Part shown: positions 1 through 5,310 of the stretch, piece by piece
Layout of the letters: each line of letters opens with the position of its first letter
Position numbering within the stretch: the first letter of the stretch is position 1
Origin: Candidatus Aminicenantota bacterium
GTDB lineage: Bacteria; Acidobacteriota; Aminicenantia; Aminicenantales; Aminicenantaceae
Reading direction: 5' to 3'
DNA: 8,252 nucleotides
Assembly (NCBI GenBank): GCA_030617525.1
Contig: JAUWVG010000075.1
Location: 1-8,252, forward strand
Position numbers and translations under genes: made by a program
Notes under the pieces: generated by a model
Database searches by the model: none
What the model was told of the DNA's origin: nothing
The model's input: the letters and a program-made list of their open reading frames with translations, nothing else

Positions 1-29
1 TTTACAAATTAATTTTAATATAATAATAT
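1..29 (+). promoter_or_regulatory. Possible sigma70-type promoter of the CARDB/IPT gene
   Basis: TTTACA at 1-6 and TAATAT at 24-29 are separated by 17 bases, which fits the -35/-10 spacing of housekeeping promoters. A perfect TATAAT also occurs at 19-24, but its -35 partner would have to lie outside the window. The region is extremely AT-rich, so chance matches are likely. Transcription from the first pair would begin a few bases before the ribosome binding site. Confidence 0.35.
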
Positions 30-48
30 TAAAACAAAGGAGGGGAAA

Positions 49-1140
49 ATGAGAAAACAAAATGTTATTAATATTTTTCTGATATGTTTATTGGTAATTC
101 CATTTCTGCATGGTGGACATTCAGAAAAACAAAAAAAAATAAAGCCGGTTCCCCAAGAGAATTTAAAGATTAGGGAGTTTTTGCCAGACCTAACGGTTTC
201 TTTTACCTCCAGACGCCAGATAAGATCCGAAATGACAAGACAAACAAAAGGCGTGGAGGTAGTGGTGAAAAATATAGGGAAAAAAGAAGCAGCCAATTTT
301 TATGTGGATTTTTTCCTGTCAACCGACCAGCGGCTTTCTATGGGCCGGCCCATATACTTCCCCCCGCTTCGTGAAGACGTTTTTATAAAGGAAGGCAGAA
401 AGCACATCAGACTGCTGGGTCCTGGAAAATCCATTACAATCCCCGCACCTTTCCCCATTAAAACAGACAGACAGCCAAATTTACAGGACTATTTCCTGGG
501 TTCTGTTGTGGATCTCTCCAATACTGTTAAAGAGATGAGTGTAAAAAATAATATCGCCTGGTTAAAATATAGAGACCTCTTAAAATTATATGAGGCCCAC
601 ATTAACTCCACCGGCCAGCTGGGTATTATGCATATAGCATCCGTCGGGCAAATGTGCCTCACAATCAGCGGGTCTGGATATGGACCCCCCTTTACCAATA
701 AAAATGTTTACTTGGGGTCACATGCCCTGGCTATCCAGGATATGGAATCCTCATCCACCTGGGTTCAGGCAGTCATCACCCCAAATATAACGTTTGGTCA
801 AACGTACAATGTTTATTACGCAGAAAATGGTGTCAGAATATCCAACATAAAACAACATCTACTGAAAGTGTACATTGAGACTTGTGGCCGGGTGGTTGGC
901 ACAAATATCGAACTCGAGGGACCAGCCGGGTGTTCGATGAAAATCTGGGGAGCCTATTATGGTTCCATGCAGGGAAGTTATGTAGTCCATTTTGGCCCCA
1001 CAATAGCCACAGTTACAAACTGGACCAACACCTGTGTTGACATTGTGTGCCCCAGCCTCCCACCAGGTTATTACCCTATCTACTTTGAAAAAAATGGGCA
1101 GGATGTCACCATGGCCCACGGTGGTTTTGCCATCCAATAG
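49..1140 (+). CDS. Secreted protein with CARDB-like and two IPT/TIG-like domains
   Basis: This 363-residue protein has a signal peptide (hydrophobic stretch at residues about 7-20), so it is probably exported. The start is fixed by a strong ribosome binding site, AAAGGAGG at 36-43, six bases before ATG. Residues about 46-170 look like a CARDB domain: PDLTV opening, VVVKNIG near 71-77, a FFLSTD strand at 88-93, LLGPGKS near 122-128, and closing VVDLSN and NNIAW. Two immunoglobulin-like IPT/TIG-type units follow. The first is at about 188-275 (SGSGYG at 207-212). The second, clearer one is at about 288-363, with GAYYG at 301-305, WTNT at 325-328 and PSLPPGYY at 335-342. The mature part has five cysteines (203, 279, 295, 329, 334), so disulfides are possible in the periplasm or outside the cell. 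Such beta-sandwich chains usually act as adhesive or scaffold modules, and no catalytic motif is seen. The function is not known. It is the only gene on this strand and converges on the transposase stub. Confidence 0.85.
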   Translation: MRKQNVINIFLICLLVIPFLHGGHSEKQKKIKPVPQENLKIREFLPDLTVSFTSRRQIRSEMTRQTKGVEVVVKNIGKKEAANFYVDFFLSTDQRLSMGRPIYFPPLREDVFIKEGRKHIRLLGPGKSITIPAPFPIKTDRQPNLQDYFLGSVVDLSNTVKEMSVKNNIAWLKYRDLLKLYEAHINSTGQLGIMHIASVGQMCLTISGSGYGPPFTNKNVYLGSHALAIQDMESSSTWVQAVITPNITFGQTYNVYYAENGVRISNIKQHLLKVYIETCGRVVGTNIELEGPAGCSMKIWGAYYGSMQGSYVVHFGPTIATVTNWTNTCVDIVCPSLPPGYYPIYFEKNGQDVTMAHGGFAIQ

Positions 1141-1363
1141 CAGAAACGAATTTTTATAAGATAAGGATTTCCTTTTTGGCTTAGCTCTAAATTCCTTGCA
1201 AATTTTATCAATATCCACCCGTTACTTCCAGAAATAAGATTATCACATCCAAACCGACCAGGTCAAAGGCTCAACAAGCGACACAAATTCCCCAAAACCT
1301 CCAAACCCATAAGTTCAAGATAGACTTCTTCATAGGATCAGCAAAAATCAACCAAGAAAAACA

Positions 1364-1720
1364 TCAGAAATACTCCAGTCTCTCTTCGGCTGCCATAAGG
1401 AGTTCCTGTTGGACATTATGAGGTGGAGGCGGCCTTTCGGCTTCAAAGGTCAGTTCGAGATGACGGATGATCCTGTCGATTGTCTTCGGCTCTTCGATAA
1501 ATGATATGATTGACATCTCTCCTCCACAGGAAGGACAGATCAGGGGGTCCACCTCGTAGACTTTGCGAATCATCTCGGCCCAGCCTTTAGAAGGCATAGA
1601 GGTCGAATCATCTTCAAAATAAGGAAAATGTGAAGCTTGCGTCCCTGCCTTATGCATCTTCCCCCTATGAGCATTAGAATAGAGGCCATAGTAGCGGATC
1701 ATGACCTTCTTTCCCTCCAC
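1364..1720 (-). pseudogene. C-terminal remnant of an IS91-family (Y2) transposase
   Basis: The readable 118 residues match the C-terminal tail typical of IS91/IS801-type rolling-circle transposases as I know the family: RYYGLYSNAHRGK near residues 9-21, KGWAEMIRKVYEVDPL near 45-60, a CPSCGG motif at 62-67, IDRIIRHLELTF near 81-92 and a proline-rich AERPPPP at 94-100. The N-terminal zinc-binding part and the catalytic Y2 domain, together several hundred residues in intact members, are absent. Reading upstream in frame gives only five unrelated codons before a stop at 1736-1738. The first possible start is GTG at 1720. It has a weak AAGGAAG before it, so a short protein could still be made, but transposition activity is not possible. 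Homology begins only a few bases after the stop of the solute-binding protein gene, so the break point must lie at about 1715-1735. The 223 bases on the other side (1141-1363) may hold the old oriIS end, but I cannot recognise it. Confidence 0.85.
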
Positions 1721-1731
1721 ATTTCTTCCTT

Positions 1732-3261
1732 TTAATTAAATATAAGTAAACCATCCTTTCTGAGTTTCCAGTCCTTCATGGTTGACCTGACACCCCAGTA
1801 CCGGATGGGGCTGTAAAGAAATATCCAGGGTGCATCGTCTCGAATTTTTGTGTATATTTGCCAATAAATCTTCTGTCTTTCTGTATCATTGAAAGTAGCC
1901 TCAGCTTGTTTGATCTGGGCATTCACTTCCTTGTTTTCATATCCCTGCCACCAGGGACCTTCCAGTGTTGACTGGATTTTTTCCTGCAGAACACGGTAAG
2001 TGCTTTGAGGGCTCGAATCAAAACAGCAAGCATCGTTAATGTTTTTGTCTCTGACCATCTCGGAGTATGCGGCCCTGTTCTCATGCTCGACAATCTCTAC
2101 AGAGATTCCAATTTCTCTGTATTGTTCCACCATCATCTGTGCGAGCAGCGGAGCTTCATCGGGCATCACAGATGGAATATCAAAGACCAGATTCAATCCA
2201 TCACCATATCCTGCCTCAGAAAGAAGGCTGCGGGCTTTTTCCTGATCATAAGGATAAACCGGTGTCTCCGGATTATAGCCAAAGTGATTTACCGTCAAGA
2301 AGCCGCTTAAAGGAGCTGCGGCTCCATTTTTTATTTCCTTGATAATTTTGTCCACATCTAAGGCATAGTTTAGTGCCTGACGCACACGCCGATCCTTGAG
2401 TGGCCCCTTTTGTGAGTTGCACATAAAAATAATACATAATCCACTTTGAAGTTCGTAAACAGTTGTGTCCTCATTTTTCTTCAATTGTTCTGCATCTTGG
2501 AGTTTTATTCCGGAAATGATGTCAACCTGACTGCTCAATAAGGCTTCAATACGTTTCTCTGAGTCACTTTCAGCAATCCAGTGGATTTCTTGATAGGCCG
2601 GAGTGTTGCCCCAGTATTCATCGTGGGCTCTAAGGATTGTCTTATTGCTCGATTGTTCAACAATTTTATAAGGCCCACTCCCCACATAGACATTGGGTAA
2701 TTTATCCAATTCACTCTTTGGACTAATCGGCATGGCCACCAGGAGATCCAATAGATCAGCCATAGGCTCTTGTGTGACTAAACTTACTGTCAAATCATCA
2801 AGTGCAAAAATCTCAGCAGTTCCCAGATAGCTGATGTAGACACCCTGGGTTCCAAAGGCTCCGCCGATCGCCGGATCCAGCACTCGTCCAAGAGTAGCCA
2901 AAACATCTGCCGCACTAAGAATGTCGTTGTTGTGGAATTTTACATCTTCTCTCAGTTTGAATGTCCAAGTGCGGCCATCTTCCTCCACATTCCAGCTCTC
3001 TGCCAGAGAAGGCAAATAGTCTCCATTTTCATCCAGTTTAACAAGGGCTTCATAAACAGTGAAAATGAGACTAAGCCTGTTTACTGAATCACTGCAGATA
3101 TGAGGGTCTCCAAGTGACACGGATGATTGCATAACCGTAATCTTATCCAAACGATCTGAAGAAATTGAACCGCGTTCACAACTGATAAATAAAGCCAAAA
3201 CGAGCACAAATATTGAGGAAAAAATATAATGCGTTTTTTTCCCTGGAAATACTTTTCTCAT
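1732..3261 (-). CDS. Family-5 ABC transporter substrate-binding lipoprotein (Dpp/Opp/GsiB-like)
   Basis: This 509-residue protein belongs to the SBP_bac_5 family, which binds peptides, nickel or related solutes in the periplasm and passes them to a Dpp/Opp-type ABC importer. The N-terminus has a basic start, a hydrophobic core at about 13-27 and Cys28 in LFISC, a slightly non-ideal lipobox, so it is probably a lipoprotein. Family landmarks in order are YEALVKLDENG (70-80), LPSLAESWNVEEDGRTWTFKLR (83-104), VKFHNND (107-113), GSGPYKI (194-200), EYWG (215-218), DRRVRQALNYALD (290-302) and DQEKARSLLSEAGY (339-352). Length is normal for the family. ATG at 3261 has an AAAGGAG ribosome site (3271-3277) nine bases upstream, and the gene starts 27 bases after the 63-residue gene, consistent with one transcript. 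The ACCFDSSP segment (411-418) and GPWWQGYEN (435-443) suggest a subfamily I associate with some Alphaproteobacteria, so horizontal transfer is possible. The ligand cannot be read from sequence. No permease or ATPase gene is adjacent. Confidence 0.92.
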   Translation of the reverse strand: MRKVFPGKKTHYIFSSIFVLVLALFISCERGSISSDRLDKITVMQSSVSLGDPHICSDSVNRLSLIFTVYEALVKLDENGDYLPSLAESWNVEEDGRTWTFKLREDVKFHNNDILSAADVLATLGRVLDPAIGGAFGTQGVYISYLGTAEIFALDDLTVSLVTQEPMADLLDLLVAMPISPKSELDKLPNVYVGSGPYKIVEQSSNKTILRAHDEYWGNTPAYQEIHWIAESDSEKRIEALLSSQVDIISGIKLQDAEQLKKNEDTTVYELQSGLCIIFMCNSQKGPLKDRRVRQALNYALDVDKIIKEIKNGAAAPLSGFLTVNHFGYNPETPVYPYDQEKARSLLSEAGYGDGLNLVFDIPSVMPDEAPLLAQMMVEQYREIGISVEIVEHENRAAYSEMVRDKNINDACCFDSSPQSTYRVLQEKIQSTLEGPWWQGYENKEVNAQIKQAEATFNDTERQKIYWQIYTKIRDDAPWIFLYSPIRYWGVRSTMKDWKLRKDGLLIFN

Positions 3262-3270
3262 AAAAATTGT

Positions 3271-3277
3271 CTCCTTT
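3271..3277 (-). promoter_or_regulatory. Ribosome binding site of the solute-binding protein gene
   Basis: Read on the minus strand this is AAAGGAG, nine bases before the ATG at 3261. It lies inside the 27-base gap after the 63-residue gene, which supports ATG 3261 as the start and separate initiation within a shared transcript. Confidence 0.75.
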
Positions 3278-3288
3278 GAAATGGCTGG

Positions 3289-3480
3289 TTAGGCTATATC
3301 TTCATACCACACGGAAATGAAGAGTTTAGTGACATGTAAACTTCCACCGCTTGAAGACTGCTTGATATTAACAATCCTGATATTCGGATGTTCTTCCAAC
3401 CAATTGTTGATCTCTTTTTCCAATTCTAAGACAATCAAATTTTTTTTTGTGTTTTCTTTTCCAAACAATTTCATCTTCAC
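3289..3480 (-). CDS. Small conserved-looking protein of unknown function, coupled to the DUF1566 gene
   Basis: I take the start at GTG 3480, giving 63 residues. A longer reading from ATG 3504 lies wholly within the preceding gene and has no ribosome site of its own. GTG 3480 has a near-perfect Shine-Dalgarno, AGGAGG at 3488-3493, seven bases upstream, and it overlaps the TGA of the DUF1566 gene as GTGA. ATG 3474 is a second possible start, but its spacing of 13 is long. The product is soluble, with no signal or membrane segment. After a lysine-rich start (KLFGKENTKK) come a probable amphipathic helix (residues about 15-30, ELEKEINNWLEEHP), a beta strand (IRIVNIKQS, 34-42), a glycine turn SSGGS (43-47) and a second strand (KLFISVWYED, 52-61). 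This helix-strand-strand pattern and the KQSSSGG/ISVWYE signature resemble small cytosolic proteins seen in many bacteria, but I cannot name a function. The coupling suggests co-production with the DUF1566 protein. Confidence 0.75.
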   Translation of the reverse strand: MKMKLFGKENTKKNLIVLELEKEINNWLEEHPNIRIVNIKQSSSGGSLHVTKLFISVWYEDIA

Positions 3481-4721
3481 TTTATCACCTCCTTTCGGAC
3501 ACATCTGACAAAATTGAAAACATATCGCAAATCGCCTTGTGGTCCAAAATACTGCGGATAGTCCTTTTTTTTTCCTGTTTTAGGATCACTCCGCTGTGCT
3601 CCCGCTCCGTGCACATCCATCAATTGACCAAACATTTTTCCCTGAGCTTCCCCAAAGGTGATGTAGACGGCAGAGTCATAAGGATTGTGTCCATCAAGGT
3701 GAGTTGTGCTTGTCCAGAAATATGGAAATTGTCTATCTCCTTCGGGATCCTTAATTTCTGTCGAATTAAATAGGGGATCGATGGCAGCTGACTCGGTCAT
3801 TTGAATAGAACGAGTATAGTCGACAATGCTTTGAAGTTCTTTGGCATTGGGCAGCCGCCAGTCGTCAAATCCAGCCCATTCCAAACTCTCCGCATATTTT
3901 AAAGCATTCTTCCAGTTCATGCCTTTTTTGCTGTCTGTTTGCTGCCACATTAAACCTGTTGCAGAATCTGTGATTGTTCCGTCTTTGTTGTTTACAAAAC
4001 TGTTTGTGCCGTATGTTTTGTTTCCCCGAACAAATCGGAAATACATTTTATTCGGTTCGCGAGTGCGGGGATTGTATTTGGGGTATCCTTTGATACGTCC
4101 ATCGATGAAATTGACACCAAAAATGGTTTCATCATTCCTCATCGTTCTCCCCACGTATTCGGTTGAGCTCCAAGTTTGAGCATCGATGGGGCGTTCTCCT
4201 AAACTTGGATTTCCTTGAGGTTGGTCGAAATATCGGGTGTCAATAAAAGGATCAATAGCTTTTTGGCCTTGTGCTTTTCCATTAAATTGAATGAGTGAAT
4301 ACAATTCTTTTATTGTCGAAATGCGCCAGTCATCATAATCGGCTAATTTAAAATCCTTAACGTATTCAATAGCCTCTTCAAATGACATTTTTTCACCCAT
4401 AGCATTCTGCCACATCAAGCCGGTCACATTGTCTGTGATGGTCCCATCGCTATTGTCCGTATAAGAAGGGCTGTTGATAATATACTGTGCATCCTGACCG
4501 TAAAATGCGTCTTCCAGAGCTGGTTTTCGAATTTCTTTGTCGTCGCTATAAAACTTCTCTTGGCCAGTATCTACAATCGGATAATTCACTGGTTTTTTCA
4601 CAAGGCCAATAACTTTTTGAGCTTCACATCCGAAAATTGTTGCGGTGAACGGCTCGCTTTCACTAGCTGCAAACACGAACGTAAAAGAAAGTAATAAAAG
4701 TCCAAACTTAGGATATTTCAC
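3477..4721 (-). CDS. Secreted protein with two tandem DUF1566 (Lcl_C-type) domains
   Basis: This 414-residue protein has an N-terminal signal sequence with hydrophobic core at residues 7-19, probably cut near FAA-SES (17-22). Two DUF1566/Lcl_C units follow in tandem, at about 87-233 and 242-408. Each carries the same landmarks: DGTITD followed by TGLMWQ (92-105 and 247-260), DDWR (130-133 and 286-289), a KEL helix (138-140 and 294-296), a W[ST]ST segment (184-187 and 336-339), and a closing F.FVR strand (228-232 and 402-406). The family is related to the C-terminal domain of the Legionella collagen-like adhesin and has a C-type-lectin/FGE-like fold. Sugar or polymer binding is known for Lcl, but most members have no assigned role. 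Initiation is at GTG 4721: there is an in-frame stop at 4737-4739 and no other start between. The GAGGAG at 4733-4738 is eleven bases upstream. The gene heads the apparent operon, with the 63-residue gene overlapping its stop and the solute-binding gene after it. An extracellular binding function is an inference. Confidence 0.88.
   Translation of the reverse strand: MKYPKFGLLLLSFTFVFAASESEPFTATIFGCEAQKVIGLVKKPVNYPIVDTGQEKFYSDDKEIRKPALEDAFYGQDAQYIINSPSYTDNSDGTITDNVTGLMWQNAMGEKMSFEEAIEYVKDFKLADYDDWRISTIKELYSLIQFNGKAQGQKAIDPFIDTRYFDQPQGNPSLGERPIDAQTWSSTEYVGRTMRNDETIFGVNFIDGRIKGYPKYNPRTREPNKMYFRFVRGNKTYGTNSFVNNKDGTITDSATGLMWQQTDSKKGMNWKNALKYAESLEWAGFDDWRLPNAKELQSIVDYTRSIQMTESAAIDPLFNSTEIKDPEGDRQFPYFWTSTTHLDGHNPYDSAVYITFGEAQGKMFGQLMDVHGAGAQRSDPKTGKKKDYPQYFGPQGDLRYVFNFVRCVRKEVIK
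3485..3494 (-). promoter_or_regulatory. Strong Shine-Dalgarno inside the end of the DUF1566 gene
   Basis: The minus strand reads AAGGAGGTGA here, nearly a full complement to the 16S rRNA 3' end. It is seven bases before GTG 3480, and it decides the start of the 63-residue gene over ATG 3504 and ATG 3474. Because it lies within the last codons of the DUF1566 gene, ribosomes finishing that gene can restart directly. Confidence 0.8.
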
Positions 4722-4732
4722 TTTGAGATCTT

Positions 4733-4738
4733 CTCCTC
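4733..4738 (-). promoter_or_regulatory. Ribosome binding site supporting the GTG start of the DUF1566 gene
   Basis: GAGGAG on the minus strand, eleven bases before GTG 4721. An ATG at 4740-4738 overlaps it but is out of frame, and the in-frame stop at 4737-4739 excludes a longer protein. Confidence 0.6.
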
Positions 4739-4786
4739 ATGGAGTTCCTGTCATTTTCTTTACCATTCGCAGTGCTTGTAATATGT

Positions 4787-4819
4787 GGATTCTGTTCAGC
4801 CTTTATCACCAACAGATCC
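4787..4819 (-). other. Imperfect inverted repeat between two genes
   Basis: In the 118-base gap between the methionine-rich gene and the DUF1566 gene, GGATCTGTT (minus strand, 4819-4811) can pair with AACAGAATCC (4796-4787), giving nine base pairs with one bulged A and a 14-base loop. No T-run follows on this strand, so it is not a standard intrinsic terminator. It could be an RNA stability or processing element in a read-through transcript, or chance. Confidence 0.3.
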
Positions 4820-4839
4820 TTATGATACTTATTTACTTA

Positions 4840-5232
4840 TTAATCTTTCTTTTTTTTCCCCGTAAAGCCAGCCTCACCCATTTCCGTAATCATTGAGCCT
4901 GTCATTTCTTCATCTTCAATTGTGGCCATTCCTTCAATGTCTATCATTTGGCCATTTGCATCAATACTTACAAAGAAGGTAATTTTATTTTCAATGAATG
5001 TGATATCCTCCATTATACCGCTGCCCATATCAAATTCGAGCAATCCAGTTAGAGTATCGTCTTCCAATTTAAAAATAAATTGCATCAGCATTCCCATGTC
5101 TGTAAGCTCCACATCCCATGTTCCTAAAAGCGGTTTAACATTTTCTGTCTGAGCGAAAAGGCCTGTAGTTGTTGGGGTAACCAACGAAATCGCTAGAGAC
5201 AACACAAAAACCATTCTGAAATATTTTTTCAT
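4840..5232 (-). CDS. Small exported methionine-rich beta protein (lipocalin-like, function unknown)
   Basis: This 130-residue protein starts at ATG 5232 behind a clear GGAGGG ribosome site (5237-5242). The N-terminus (MKKYFR, hydrophobic 7-19, then LFAQ at 25-28) is a signal peptide probably cut after Ala27 or Gln28. The mature part of about 102 residues opens with LLGTWDVEL (35-43) and continues as alternating strands with glycine turns: MQFIFKLEDDTLTGLLEF, then KITFFVSID, then EEMTGSMIT. This GTWDV...LTG...ITG layout resembles small exported beta-barrel proteins found in many environmental bacteria. The mature sequence has ten methionines (46, 48, 50, 69, 74, 96, 102, 110, 114, 118), many acidic residues, no cysteine, and a basic GKKKKD tail. 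It has its own promoter and a gap of 118 bases to the next gene, so it may be an independent unit with some read-through. No enzyme motif is seen. Confidence 0.82.
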   Translation of the reverse strand: MKKYFRMVFVLSLAISLVTPTTTGLFAQTENVKPLLGTWDVELTDMGMLMQFIFKLEDDTLTGLLEFDMGSGIMEDITFIENKITFFVSIDANGQMIDIEGMATIEDEEMTGSMITEMGEAGFTGKKKKD

Positions 5233-5265
5233 ATATCCCTCCGCAGTTGTTTTTTGTTCCTCACC

Positions 5266-5294
5266 ATCTTAAGGATTAGCCTTAGAGCCGTCAA
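5266..5294 (-). promoter_or_regulatory. Probable sigma70-type promoter of the methionine-rich gene
   Basis: On the minus strand TTGACG (5294-5289) and TAAGAT (5271-5266) are exactly 17 bases apart, matching five and four of six consensus bases. The site lies in the 78-base gap between the acylase stop and the ribosome site at 5237-5242, giving a leader of roughly 27 bases. It suggests the gene is expressed independently of the acylase gene. Confidence 0.5.
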
Positions 5295-5310
5295 CCTTGA
5301 CATATTCATA

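Noticed and set aside
1163..1177. AAGG-ATTT-CCTT followed by T bases after the CARDB/IPT gene, as a possible terminator
   Set aside because: Only four to five pairs of stem with a tiny loop and a short T-run. This is too weak to call in AT-rich DNA.
859..1218. Open frame on the minus strand, 119 codons, reaching from the end of the CARDB/IPT gene into the gap
   Set aside because: Mostly antisense to the well-supported IPT region, with GTG start, no ribosome site and no recognisable domain. It is best explained as a shadow.
2005..2342. Three overlapping plus-strand frames within the solute-binding protein gene
   Set aside because: All are antisense to conserved family-5 segments, and the three frames compete with each other. 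None has a domain or initiation signal.
3472..3504. ATG 3504 as start of the small gene
   Set aside because: It lies inside the DUF1566 coding end with no ribosome site, while GTG 3480 has an ideal one.
5271..5287. TAAGG/CCTTA hairpin after the acylase stop, as a possible terminator
   Set aside because: Five-pair stem with no T-run on the minus strand, and it overlaps the better-supported promoter of the next gene.
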